A stretch of 64,000 bases of DNA from Bretschneidera sinensis (taxonomy: Eukaryota; Streptophyta; Magnoliopsida; Brassicales; Akaniaceae), in the NCBI GenBank assembly GCA_023935145.1, contig CM043699.1, positions 68,116,638 to 68,180,637 on the forward strand. The letters are read 5' to 3'. Below, piece after piece: positions 45,733-56,563 of this stretch (its first letter is position 1; each line of letters begins with the position of its first letter). The notes beneath the pieces were generated by a model. It saw only the letters and a list, made by a program, of their open reading frames with translations. It was not told where the DNA came from and searched no databases. Made by a program: the position numbers and the translations under genes.

Positions 45733-46698
45733 CATGTTGGTATTTGTCTAAGGTTTAAACATGGTCTAAACATGGTTCAAAGATGGTTAAAGTCTAAACC
45801 AAGGTTAGAAGATTAAAATACAGCATGTTGAAGGAGTGCACACATGTGTGTGCATCCATTTGGGTGCGTGTGCACACCCCTAATCAACAAAGCAAAGTAG
45901 TGCGCACTGCTGCGTGAAGGGTAGCATCAGTGTGCGCCTCACTGCCCCTTCACCAGTACCTCACCGCCCAGCAAGGATGTAGTTTGAAGAAGGGTAGCAC
46001 CGCACCGCCTAGAACGTGGTGCAAAGGGGCTTTGCCTAGCACCTCACTGCCCCCTGTTCAGCGCCTAGGCGCAAGGCACACTGAAGCACACATGGACAGC
46101 TTGTTTAAACCTCCTCTTAGGTGTGTGGCTGCAAGGGTTAAAATGCACAGCACCACTTAGGATTGATGGAGGGCCATGGTTGATTGGTCATCAAGATTTA
46201 AGGGTGGAGAATGACACACAAGATTAGACAAGAAGTTGGTGCACTATATAAAGGATCACCTAGGTTCAATCTCATAACATAAGATGTAAAACACATTGTG
46301 ATACAAGACACAAGTGTGTGTGTGATAGACATACAAGAGAGAATTGTGTGAGAGTGCAAAGACACAGACTTATAAGAAGGACTCATTGTAGAGAGGTTGG
46401 TCGTAAAGAAGAGAGATTAGTATAAAAAGTGATAAAGTATTTCTTGTTATCTTCTTTGTTCCTTCAAGAACTTGAGGTTTCTTGGAGAGGGTTACTGAAT
46501 TGTAAAGAACCATTGATTTAGTGTAGAGAGTTCAAAGGAACTCACGGGGACGTAGGCACATTGCCGAACCTTGATAACAAATTGCTTGTGTTCTTTTCTT
46601 TCTTGCTTTCGAATGCTGTATTTCTTTCTAAAAGTCATTCTAGACTTGGATGTTTGGAAGATCACCACCTGGGCATCTTGTCAAGGTGACTTCCAATA
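45733..46698 (+). mobile_element. copia 5' LTR, first copy
   Basis: 966 bp, TGTTGG...CCAATA. TATA box CTATATAAAGG near 46239-46250. Carries a GC-rich block with 'ctcaccgccc' and 'gcgcctaggcgc' (a short palindrome). It differs from the 3' LTR by many substitutions and a 14-bp duplication near 45757. Confidence 0.92.
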
Positions 46699-46699
46699 G

Positions 46700-46715
46700 T
46701 GGTAGCAGAGCTTGG
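46700..46715 (+). promoter_or_regulatory. copia PBS, first copy
   Basis: TGGTAGCAGAGCTTGG, one mismatch to TGGTATCAGAGCTTGG. The second copy is at 49535-49550. Confidence 0.85.
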
Positions 46716-46728
46716 ACAGCTGGGTATC

Positions 46729-49563
46729 AGAGACTGGTTAATAAGATCTTTAAAGAATATATTGGAAGGAATATGGAGGTTTACGTCGATGATATGCTTA
46801 TCAAGAGCACAAATCAGAGGACCATGTGTCTGATCTTGAAGAGGCCTTCGTAATAATCAGATATTATTAGATAAAGTTTATCTTTGGGAAGTTCACCTTT
46901 GGAGTCACCTTAGGTAAATTCCTCGGATTCATGGTTACCCAGCAGGGGATAGCCAACCTTGAGAAAAAAAAAAGTAATCCTGGATATGAGTTCTCTCCGT
47001 AATATTAGAGAATTCCTATGGCTAACTAGACGCATCGTCGCTCTTAGTCATTTTATGTCAAAATCAGTTAAGAACTGCTTGCCTTTTTAGGGCACTGAAG
47101 AAAGCAAAAGACTTTTCATGGACTGAGGAGTGTCAGGTAACTTTTAAAGAACTTAAAGACTGTCTAAGCTCACCCTCTCTCCTAACCAAGCCTATTGAAG
47201 AAGAAGAGTTTTTTCTCTACATCGTCGCAATCTTGGATGTGATCACCTTTGTATTGATTTGAGAAGAAAGTGGGGCCCAAAAACCTATCTATTATGTTAC
47301 CAAAGTTCTCCATGACATAGAGATATAGTACCACCCCATTGAAAATTTGGTATATGCCTTTGTAATATCGGCTTGAAAGCTAAGGCTGTACTTTCAGTCT
47401 CACACTGTCATAGTGATGACTGATCAGCTCTTGAGACAAGTGCTACATAAACCTGATATTTCTGAAATGTTAGTAAAACGGTCCATAGAGTTGGGTGAGT
47501 TCAACATCGGTTACGAAGCCTTGGACAACCATCAAAGCAGAAGCTCTGGCTGAATTTATCATGGAAAGTATGCTCCCTGAAATGCCCCCCGATAGATAGG
47601 AACCTGAAATAACAAACCGACACTGGGATGGACGCTCTTGGTCGATGGATCCTCCAACAACATCGGTAGTGGTGCAGACTTATTCTCACTAATCAGGAGG
47701 GATTCACTGTTGAGTAAGCCCTCAGATTTGAATTCAAAGTTTTGAACAATGATGCTAAATATGAAGCATTGCTCGCATTAATGAAGTTGACGAAAACATT
47801 GGTTGCCAAAGCTTTAAAGGTCTACAACGATTCCAAACTAGTGATTAACCAAATGACCAATGAGTACGAAGTAAGAGGGGTGAAGATTATTAGGTACGTT
47901 GAAAAGCCGAAGAGCTAAACGTGACCTACAGAAAGTTCCTGATATCTCAGTTGCCTCGAGTACAAAATTCTAAAGCAAATGTCTTGGCTCGACTTGCTTC
48001 CTCTAGAAAATCTGATCTCACTCAGATTTTCTATTTGGAAACTCATGCCATACCCAACATTGATGAGCATCAAGTTATCCAAGTAGCCGAGGAATAAACC
48101 TGGGTAGATCCGATCCTCTAGTACTTACGGGATAGAAAACTCCCCAATCAAAAGAATGAAGCAATAAAAGTCCTTTCCTATGCCTCACGGTTTGCTATCA
48201 TTGAAGGATAATTGTACAAGAAAGGGCTCACCACTCCATACTTGAAATGCCTTGGGCCAATTGATGTAGACTATGCTCTCCGAGAAGTCCACGAAGCCAT
48301 GTGTGGAAACCACCTTGGGGTTAGAGCCCTAGCCTACAAGATCCTCTGACATGGATATTACTAGCTTAAAATGCTACAAGATGCCATAGATATGGGCAAA
48401 AAATTCAAGACATGACAAGAATATGCTCTACTATCTCACCGACCCTTTAATCCACTGAGATCCATCTCAAGCCTCATTCCCTTCACCATGTGGAGAATGG
48501 ACATCCTTGGACCTTCTCCCAAAGCTCCAAGGCAAAGAAAGCACATGATACTGGCTATAGATTACTTCATGTTGGTATTTGTCTAAGGTTTAAACATGGT
48601 CTAAACATGGTTCAAAGATGGTTAAAGTCTAAACCAAGGTTAGAAGATTAAAATACAGCATGTTGAAGGAGTGCACACATGTGTGTGCATCCATTTGGGT
48701 GCGTGTGCACACCCCTAATCAACAAAGCAAAGTAGTGCGCACTGCTGCGTGAAGGGTAGCATCAGTGTGCGCCTCACTGCCCCTTCACCAGTACCTCACC
48801 GCCCAGCAAGGATGTAGTTTGAAGAAGGGTAGCACCGCACCGCCTAGAACGTGGTGCAAAGGGGCTTTGCCTAGCACCTCACTGCCCCCTGTTCAGCGCC
48901 TAGGCGCAAGGCACACTGAAGCACACATGGACAGCTTGTTTAAACCTCCTCTTAGGTGTGTGGCTGCAAGGGTTAAAATGCATAGCACCACTTAGGATTG
49001 ATGGAGGGCCATGGTTGATTGGTCATCAAGATTTAAGGGTGGAGAATGACACACAAGATTAGACAAGAAGTTGGTGCACTATATAAAGGATCACCTAGGT
49101 TCAATCTCATAACATAAGATGTAAAACACATTGTGATACAAGACACAAGTGTGTGTGTGATAGACATACAAGAGAGAATTGTGTGAGAGTGCAAAGACAC
49201 AGACTTATAAGAAGGACTCATTGTAGAGAGGTTGGTCGTAAAGAAGAGAGATTAGTATAAAAAGTGATAAAGTATTTCTTGTTATCTTCTTTGTTCCTTC
49301 AAGAACTTGAGGTTTCTTGGAGAGGGTTACTGAATTGTAAAGAACCATTGATTTAGTGTAGAGAGTTCAAAGGAACTCACGGGGACGTAGGCACATTGCC
49401 GAACCTTGATAACAAATTGCTTGTGTTCTTTTCTTTCTTGCTTTCGAATGCTGTATTTCTTTCTAAAAGTCATTCTAGACTTGGATGTTTGGAAGATCAC
49501 CACCTGGGCATCTTGTCAAGGTGACTTCCAATAGTGGTAGCAGAGCTTGGACAGCTGGGTATC
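46729..49563 (+). repeat. 2835-bp tandem duplication, copy 2
   Basis: Repeats 43894-46728 with constant offset 2835. It contains Tat RT with YVDD (about 46786) through integrase (to 48562), a second copia 5' LTR (48568-49533) and PBS (49535-49550). Only here does the copia coding region follow. Confidence 0.95.
48568..49533 (+). mobile_element. copia 5' LTR, second copy
   Basis: Nearly identical to 45733-46698 (one visible change). This is the LTR next to the copia gag; either copy could be the original. Confidence 0.92.
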
Positions 49564-49769
49564 AGAGCAAGAACAAGAAGTTTACGGAATCAAGACTCCA
49601 AGAATCAAAGATCAACATCTTGGGTGATTCAAGAACGGAGTAAAGATCAAGATCAGATCGTGTTCTTGAGGGTGATTCAAGAACGGTGTTAAGATCCATC
49701 TTCGATCGTGTTCTTGAGGTTGAAGAAAGCATTTATGGGTATTACATAAATTTGGGATCTTGTCCGCAA

Positions 49770-50581
49770 ATATGGCTTCAAATTTCGTGGTTGAGAAATT
49801 TGATGGAAAGGGAGATTTTTCACTATGGAAGCGGAAGATCAAGGCTGTTCTTATGCAACAGAAAGTGGACTTGGCTATTAGAGAAGATGATGCTTTTCCA
49901 GCAAGTGTCATGGAGGACCAGCGGATTAAGATGAAGAAAATGGCTTAAAGCACCATTTTCTTGCATATGTCGGAAAATGTCACAAGGGAGTGCGGAGACT
50001 CGGAAGATCTGGCTGTCATATAGAAAAGACTAGATGAGTTGTTTCTTACCAAAACTCTCCCTAACAAAATTTATCTTCTTAAAAAAATCTTCGCTTTTAA
50101 AATGGATCCTAGTAAAGAGTTGCAAGATAATCTTGATATCTTTAATAAACTAGTTCAAGATTTAGCTAGTTGTAGTATTAAATTCCCGGATGAACAATTG
50201 GCTGTCATTTTGTTAAATTCTCTTCCTGATTGCTTTGATAATTTGATTAATGCTATTGAGTATGGAAGCAATACTTTAACCAAGGAGATTGTGATCAATT
50301 CCATAAGGGCACATGACTTCAAAGCCAAGATGAAGGAGACATCAAGTGGAGATGGGTTGTTCGTAAGAGGAAGGCCAGCAACTCGGAATGGCAGTAGCAA
50401 CCATGGCAACTACTGGGAGAAATCAAGAGGTAGAGGGCAAAGCCATGGGAGAGCACATTCCAAATCAAGATTTGGAAAGAGGTGCTTCTACTGCAACAAG
50501 GAGGGCTATTTCAGAAAAGATTGTAAGAAGAAGATGTGGGATGAGAGAAGAAGCCACACCAACAATGGAGAGGCAAGATGA
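49770..50581 (+). pseudogene. copia gag
   Basis: MASNFVVEKFDGKGDFSLWKRKIKAVLMQQKVDLAI, then stops at about 49946 and 50022 (the latter where the family has Trp), KRLDELFLTKTLPNKIYLLKKIFAFKM, DNLDIFNKLVQDLASCSIKFPDEQLAVILLNSLPDCFDNLINAI, a basic linker RGRPATRNG / KSRGRGQSHGRAHSKSR, and a zinc knuckle CFYCNKEGYFRKDC. The His of CCHC is Tyr here, so the knuckle is probably disabled. The frame changes near 50560 into protease. Confidence 0.9.
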
Positions 50582-51967
50582 TGTTCTTGTTGTGTGCTCA
50601 AATGTGAGCAGGAGGCAAGGCAATGAAAAGTGGATTCTAGATTCAGAGTGCACTTATCACATGTGCCCTCACAAGGAATGGTTCAAGAATTTCAAGGAGA
50701 TTAATAATGGAAGGATCTTCTTGGAGAATGACAATTCTTGCCAAGTGAGGGGGATTGGAGACATCCAATTGAGGATGTTTGATGGAGTCACAAGACTATT
50801 GTAAAATGTGAGGTATCTTTTAGATTTGAGGAGAAATTTGATCTCATTGGGGCAGTTGGATTCCATGGGGTATACATGCAAAGTAGAGGGAGGAAGATCA
50901 AGGTGGCCAAGGGATCTTTGGTAGTGATTAAGGTTACAAGAAACGATGGACTCTATGAGATGATCGGAGAGACATAAATCAATGATCAAGCAGCAAGCTT
51001 GATGGCTGAGATGGATAAGGCAACCCTTTGGCACACTCACTTTGGACATATGAGCGAAAAGGGCCTGCAAGTTCTTAGCAAGGATGGTCTACTTGGAGGA
51101 GACAAAGTAGAGAAACTGGATTTCTGTGAGAGTTGCATTCTTAGGAAGCAACACCGAGTCATCTTCAATACCGGAGTGCACAAGTCTAAGGGGATTCTTG
51201 ACTACATTCATTAGGACCTTTGGGGACCGGCAAGAACACCAACACAGGGAGGTAACTTTTACTTTTTGTCTTTAATTAATGATTATTCAAGAAGAGTGTG
51301 GGTTTATTTACTTAGAAATAAATCAGATACCTTGGATAAATTTGTTGTGTGGAAGAGGTTGCTGGAAACTCAAACAGGTAGGGTAGTTAAGGCTTTACGA
51401 ACCAATAATGGCTTAGAATTTTGCAATAAGAATTTTGATAAATTCTGTGAATTAAATGGCATTCTAAGACATAGAACGGTTGTAAAAACACCTCAGCAAA
51501 ATGGAGCTGCTGAGAGGATGAATAGAACCCTTATGGAAAAGGTTAGGTGCATGTTAATAGGATCCGGTTTACCAAAATATTTTTGGGGAGAAGTTGTGGC
51601 TATAGCTGCATACTTGGTAAATAGATCACCCTCTAGAGCTTTAGAGCTCAAGACTCCCATAGAGATGTGGAGTGGGAAACCCCCTAAATTAAGCAACTTT
51701 AGGACTTTTGTGTGTGCTACATATGCACATCAAAAGAAGGATAAACTTAGCCCAAGATCTAGAAAATGTGTGTTTCTAGGATATAGTGATGGGGTTAAGG
51801 GATATAGGTTGTGGTCCTTAGAAAAGAAAGGCATGAAACTCATTATAAGTAGGGATGTTATTTTTAATGAATTGTTATTTCCCTACTTAGAGAAAACTAA
51901 CCCTGCAGAGGCTAGTGAGCAAACCAGTTTGGTTCTTGTAGAGCATAACATCAAGAAAGATTCAGTT
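50570..51967 (+). pseudogene. copia protease and integrase
   Basis: Protease start WILDSECTYHMCPHKEWF; the Gly of the DSG triad is Glu. A frameshift near 50870 leads to GAG-pre-integrase: LWHTHFGHMSEKGLQVLSKDGLL...CESCILRKQHRV, the HHCC zinc finger. The integrase core reads NDYSRRVWVYLLRNKSD (first D), LRTNNGLEFCN (second D changed to N) and QQNGAAERMNRTLMEKVR (E kept). It continues through AIAAYLVNRSPS, TPIEMWSGKPP and SRKCVFLGYSDGVKGYRLW to a stop at 51968. Loss of the second catalytic Asp and stops at 50975 and 51212 make it inactive. Confidence 0.9.
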
Positions 51968-52790
51968 TAGGTAGAGCAAGGAAGGCAAGAGGGTTGGAAC
52001 CAGGTAGAGCCCATTGATGAATGACAAGCTCAGGACACTCATGAGGAGGTTGAACCGGAAGTTGATGATGACGGGAGTCGGAAGAACTATCAGCTCACAA
52101 GAGACCGAAAAAGAAGGCTGGTCCGACCACCTTCAAGATATGGGTTTGTAGATGCTGTGGATGCAGCAGCTCCTTGGATAAAAGGAGAGATGAGTGAATA
52201 AGAGACTTAAATTGATGCCATGGGATGTAAGGATTCGTTAAGATGGAAGCTAGCTATGGAGGAAGAAATTGATTCTTTGAGGAAGAACAACTTTTGGGAA
52301 TTGGTTCACATTCCGGGAAATCAGAGAGTTTTGGATTGTAAGTGGACTTACAAGATCAAAGAAGGGAATACTCCAAGGGATGAAATTCGGTATAAAGCTA
52401 GGCTGGTGGTGAAGGGGTTCACACAAAAAGAAGGCATAGATTTCACCGAAATCTTCTCACCGGTTGTGAAGTAGAAGACGATACGGATAGTGTTAGCATT
52501 GGTGGTCCAATTTGATTGGGAAATCTAGTAAATGGATGTGAAGACAGTGTTCTTACATGGAGAGCTCGATGAGCCATTTTCATGAGGCAACCCGAAGGCT
52601 ATGAGGAAGGAAGGCAGAGAAAGTTGGTGTGCAAATTGAAGAAATCTCTCTATAGCCTAAAGCGATCACCTCGGCAATGGAATAAGAGGTTTGATTCCTT
52701 TGTAATCAGCCTAGGTTTCCTGAGGAGCTACTATGATTCCTGCTTGTACTATAAGGAGCAGAAGTTTGAGGAAGTGGTGATCATCCTCTC
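51968..52790 (+). pseudogene. copia linker and RT N-terminal part
   Basis: Linker with NYQLTRDRKRRLVRPPSRYGF, then RT: CKDSLRWKLAMEEEIDSLRKNNFWELV, VLDCKWTYKIKEG, YKARLVVKGFTQKEGIDFTEIFSPVVK (stop at 52472), MDVKTVFLHGELDEP, RQPEGYEEGRQRKLVCKLKKSLYSLKRSPRQWNKRFDSFVISLGF, YDSCLYYKEQ, ending at EEVVII where an inverted patch starts. Confidence 0.87.
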
Positions 52791-53021
52791 AGCAACTCCA
52801 TTTTGCTGAGGTGTTTTTACAACCGTTCTATGTCTTAGAATGCCATTTAATTTATAGAATTTATTAAAATCCTTATTGCAAAATTCTAAGCCATTATCAG
52901 TTCGTAAAGCCTTAACTACTGGTCTAACCACCCTCCTTCCCTGGTCTCTTGTGAGTTGGTAGTCATTATGACTTGCTGCATCAACCTCTTATAGTTCAGC
53001 CTCTTCTTTAGTTTCTTGAGA
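52784..53021 (-). pseudogene. Inverted integrase/linker patch inside copia RT
   Basis: Minus-strand text from 53021 down: a linker piece (NYQLTRDQGRRVVRP in frame near 52950), then VVKALRTDNGLEFCNKDFNKFYKLNGILRHRTVVKTPQQNGVAERM. This is the family's own integrase core, pasted in reverse, and it keeps the catalytic LRTDNG that the forward copy has lost (LRTNNG). The left junction falls in 'catcctc', present at both source points. Confidence 0.9.
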
Positions 53022-53218
53022 CCATTTTCATGAGGCAACCCGAAGGCTATGAGGAAGGAAGGCAGGGAGAGTTGGTGTGCAAATTGAAGAAATCTCTGTA
53101 TAGCCTGAAGCAATCACCTCGGTAATGGAATAAGAGGTTTGATTCCTTTGTAATCAGCCTAGGTTTCATAAGGAGCTACTATGATTCGTGATTGTACTAT
53201 AAGAGGTAGAGGTTGATA
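53022..53218 (+). pseudogene. Second copy of the copia RT segment 52572-52783
   Basis: Repeats 'ccattttcatgaggcaacc...' through FDSFVISLGF and the tyrosine-rich YYDS block. It differs from the first copy at several positions, including 'cggtaatgg', which makes a stop. The two RT copies flank the inverted patch. Confidence 0.88.
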
Positions 53219-54210
53219 AAGTGGTGATCATCCTCATCTATATTGATGACATGTTGCTGGTTGGGAGCAGCATGGAGAGGATAAGGAAATTGAAGGCTCA
53301 ACTCAGTGAGGAGTTTGAGATGAAGGATCTTGGCCATGCACAAAAGATCCTTGGGATGTGTATCATCCGGGAAAAGGAGAGAAACAGATTAAAGATCTCT
53401 TAAACTTCCTACATAGAGAAAATAATATCTAAATTCTCTATGGAAGATAGTAAACCAGTGAAGGTTCCCCTTGCTGGTCATTTCAAGTTCTCCAGCGATC
53501 AACGTTCGAGATCAGAGGTGGAGAAGAAGGAAATGGAAAAAGTCTGTTACTCTAGTGCGGTTGGTTCTGTTATGTTCACCATGGTAAGCACTAGACCTAA
53601 CATTTCTCATGCAATGAGTATTCTCAGTAGGTTTATGAGTAATCCCGGAAATGAGCATTAGCTTGGGATGAAGTGGCTGCTGAGGTACTTGAAGGGAAGT
53701 CCAGAAGTAGGGCTGGTTTATGAGAAGAGAGGTAAGTCCATCTGCCTTGAGGGTTTTGCGGATTCGGACTATGGGGCAGACCGGGATAAAAGGAGATCGA
53801 TTACCTCCTACTTCTTTAACTTAAACGGATGTTATATAAGTTAGAAGGTTTAGTTGCAGCCAGTGGTAGCACTCGCAACAACCGAGGCTGAGTACATAGC
53901 GGTTACGGAGGCCATTAAAAAGGCTATGTGGTGCAAAGAGTTGTTGGAAGAGTTAAAGGTACTGGAGGAGCAGGTTGTGGTGTTTTCAGATAGTCAAAGT
54001 GCATTGCACTTGTGTAAGAATCTGGTGTTCCATGAAAGGACAAAGCACATGGATGATCGGTATCATTTCATTCGGGAAAATGTTACGAAAAGATGCATCC
54101 ATGTGGACAAGGTAGCCATGGAAGAAAATCCTGCGGATTTAGGTACTAAAGTCCTATCTCTAAGTAAGTTCAATCATTTCCTTGGACTACTTAGGATTGG
54201 AGTCGGTTGA
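53219..54210 (+). pseudogene. copia RT C-terminal part and RNase H
   Basis: Begins VVIILIYIDDMLLVGSSMERI with the catalytic YIDD intact. Then LKAQLSEEFEMKDLGHAQKILGM, stop at 53401, TSYIEKIISKFSMEDSKPVKVPLAGHFK, CYSSAVGSVMFTMVSTRPNISHAMSILSRFMSNPG. RNase H: CLEGFADSDYGADRDKRRSITSYFF, LATTEAEYIAVTEAIKKAMWCKELL, VVFSDSQSALHLCKN, ERTKHMDDRYHFIREN, NPADLGTKVL. All four acidic RNase H positions (D, E, D, D) look present. Ends at a stop at 54208-54210; three internal stops. Confidence 0.9.
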
Positions 54211-54278
54211 AGGATGACTCAAGATGAGTTTGGATCCTGAAGCTCTCTGCACAATGGTTCGGGTTTAAACACTTAGAC

Positions 54279-54290
54279 AAAGGTAGAGAT
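54279..54290 (+). promoter_or_regulatory. copia polypurine tract
   Basis: AAAGGTAGAGAT directly before the 3' LTR start TGTTGG. Confidence 0.75.
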
Positions 54291-55242
54291 TGTTGGTATT
54301 TGTCTAAGGTTTAAACATGGTTCAAAGATGGTTAAAGTCTAAAACAAGGTTGGAGGATTAAAATACAGCATGTTAAAGGAGTGCACACATGTGTGTGCAT
54401 CCATTTGGGTGTGTGTGCACACCCCTAATCAACAAAGCAAAGTAGTGCGCACTACTGTGTTAAGGGAAGCATTAGTGTGCACCTCACCGCCCCTTCACCA
54501 GCGCCTCACCGCCCAGCAAGGATGGAGTTTAAAGAAGGGCAGCACCGCACCGCCCAGAACGTGGTGCAAAGGGGCTTTGCCTAGCGCCTCACCGCCCCCT
54601 GTTCAGCGCCTAGGCGCTAGGCACACTAAAGCACACATGGATAGCTTGTTTAAACCTCATCTTAGGTGCGTGGATGAAAGGGTAAAATGCACAACACCAC
54701 TTAGGATTGATGGAGGGCCATGGTTGATTGGTCATCAAGATCTAAGAGTGGAGAATGACACACAAGATTGGACAAGAAGTTGTTGCACTATATAAAGGGT
54801 CACCTAGGTTCAATCTCATAACATAAGATGTGAAACACATTGTGATATAAGACACAAGTGTGTGTGTGACAGACATACAAGAGAGAATTGTGTGATGTTG
54901 CAAAGACACAGATATACAAGAGGGACTCATTGTAGAGAGGCTAGTTGTAAAGAAGAGAGATTAGTATAGAAAGTGATAAAGTCTTTTTTGTTCTCTTCTT
55001 TGTTCCTTTAAGAACTTGAGGTTCCTTGGAGAGGGTTGTTGAATTGTAAAGAACCATTGATTTAGTGCAGAGAGTTCAGAGGAACTCACGAGGACGTAGG
55101 CACATTGCCGAACCTCGATAACAAATTGCTTGTGTTCTTTTCTTTCTTGCTTTCGATTGCTATATTTCTTTCTATAAGTCATTCTAGACTTGGGTGTTTG
55201 GAAGATCACCACCTGGGCATCTTGTCAAGGTGATTTCCAACA
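54291..55242 (+). mobile_element. copia 3' LTR
   Basis: 952 bp, TGTTGGTATTTG to TTCCAACA, then TSD cttca (55243-55247). TATA box CTATATAAAGG near 54789. Clearly more diverged from either 5' LTR copy than those are from each other. Confidence 0.93.
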
Positions 55243-56008
55243 CTTCACCGAGTGGACAAAAGTTAAGCCACTTTCTAAAATCATTGATTATAAGACCCGA
55301 GGGTTTGTATGGAAGTCAATTGTGTGCCGATTTGAAATACCTAAGATCCTTGTTACTAAGAATAGGAAACAGTTTGACAGCTCTCGGTTCTACTCTTTCT
55401 ACCAAGGCCTCGGGATCGAACATCGATTAACCTTGGTAGGCTACCCCCAAGCTAACAGGCATGTTGAAGTCACTAATAGAACTCTTTTGTAGTGTATCAA
55501 TAAGAGACTTGAAGACACCAAAAGATAGTGGATCAAAAAGTTGCCAAATGTCTTCTGGGCTTACCAGACGACTACTTGGACTCCCATAAGAGAAACTCCT
55601 TTCTTTTTGGCCTATGTATCAAAGGTTGTCATTCAACTCGAGATAGGGTCCCCCTCATTACAGGTACAACAATTCGATGCTATAAACAATAAACAAGCCC
55701 ACAAGATGAATGTTGACCTGATCGATAAGGTTAGAGATAAAGCATAGATCAAGCTCGCTGCCTACCATCAGAGGGTAGCACAGTATTATAACTCCCATAT
55801 CAGAGGAAAGATATTCAAGCTTAACAATTTAGTACTCTGAAAGAAGGAAGTATCACATCCCCATGAAACAGGAAAACTTCTCCCAAACTGGGAAAAACCT
55901 TATCACATCGGAAGAGTCTACCGAGTCGGAACCTTTGAGCTTAAAGACCTTAATGGTAGTCCAGTACCTCAGACCTGGAATGTTGAGAACCTCAGAAAGT
56001 TCTATTAG
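55243..56008 (+). pseudogene. Tat-like integrase C-terminal half
   Basis: Resumes DYFTEWTKVKPLSKII after the copia insertion. Then RGFVWKSIVCRFEIPKILVTKNRKQFDSSRF (where the family has a catalytic D before the GxQF-type block, N/K here), GIEHRLTLVGYPQANRHVEVTNRTLL (E kept), LPNVFWAYQTTTWTPIRETPFFLAY, and the C-terminal HETGKLLPNWEKPYHIGRVYRVGTFELKDLNGSPVPQTWNVENLRKFY with its stop. Stops at 55490, 55530, 55745 and 55840. Confidence 0.87.
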
Positions 56009-56104
56009 TATAATGTTTCTCTCTTTTCTATTTTTCGCTTTAATTATCTAGCTTCTAGAAATTATTAATAAAAGTTTTGCTCTACTTAACGTAAAACAAC
56101 TCAA

Positions 56105-56440
56105 TAAAAGCAGAGGGGAAAGCCCCGTGCTTTCTCCTTTCTCAGAACATTTTTCAATAAATACCGAAGGGCAATCCTCGAGCTTTCTCTTTCCTTGAAA
56201 TATTTTTCAACAAATGTCAAAGGGAAAGCCCCGAGCTTTCTCCTTCTTTGGAACATTCTTCAACAAAGATCGAAGGGAAGGCCCCTAGCTTTCTTCTTCC
56301 TTGGTACATTTCTCAGCAAACACCAATGGGTAAGCTCTGAGCTTCCTCTTTCCTTAGTATCTATTCGATTTAAAAGAAAAAAAGGGAAAAGCCCCAAGTT
56401 TCTCCCATCAACACATTATTTATAAAGAAAGCCCCAAGCT
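56105..56440. repeat. About 53-bp tandem repeat in the Tat-like 3' untranslated region
   Basis: The core 'gggaaagccccgagctttc' recurs near 56114, 56169, 56220, 56273 and 56327, with partial units after. Tat/Ogre elements are known for tandem repeats between pol and the 3' LTR. A plus-strand open frame here is a repeat artefact. Confidence 0.85.
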
Positions 56441-56563
56441 TTCTTCAATTCATGCCCAAACTCTGTTAGGAATACTTAAAATTCAAAGCCATGGAAAAAT
56501 TCCTTGAGCCACCCTCTAAACCTTTAACATTTTCTATACTAAGGAAATAAGGCATCTTATCAG
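56441..56563. other. Remainder of the Tat-like 3' region
   Basis: Short AT-rich stretch; no clear Tat 3' LTR can be recognised before the next element. Confidence 0.4.

Larger units (their letters stand above)
43894..46728 (+). repeat. 2835-bp tandem duplication, copy 1
   Basis: Spans Tat RT (from 'agagactgg'), both RNase H domains, the start of integrase, and the copia 5' LTR with its PBS. Copy 2 follows directly at 46729-49563. Visible differences are about three substitutions (near 45084, 45467 and 46147). Breakpoints share agag. Confidence 0.95.
45733..55242 (+). mobile_element. copia element inserted in Tat-like integrase
   Basis: LTRs begin TGTTGGTATTTG and end TTCCAACA (ATA in the 5' copy). 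A perfect TSD cttca lies outside. It contains a tRNA-Met-type PBS and decayed gag, PR, IN, RT and RNase H in copia order. Its 5' LTR and PBS occur twice because of the 2835-bp duplication, which also carries Tat-like DNA (46729-48567) into the middle. Protein text resembles Tork-type copia (lineage inferred). Confidence 0.92.

Noticed and set aside
44666..47689. Identical 62-codon minus-strand frames at 44666 and 47501
   Set aside because: Antisense shadows of Tat RNase H; identical only because the block is duplicated.
46198..54930. Similar 62-codon minus-strand frames at 46198, 49033 and 54742, and plus-strand cysteine-rich frames at 45930, 48765 and 54370
   Set aside because: They lie inside the copia LTRs and recur because the LTR recurs; no domain.
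56195..56425. Plus-strand open frame with FLLWNILQQ-type text
   Set aside because: Produced by the 53-bp tandem repeat in the Tat-like 3' untranslated region.
56441..56563. Possible Tat 3' LTR ('ggaaaaattccttgagcc' resembles the 5' LTR start region)
   Set aside because: Only about 20 bases look alike and the rest does not match; not enough to call.
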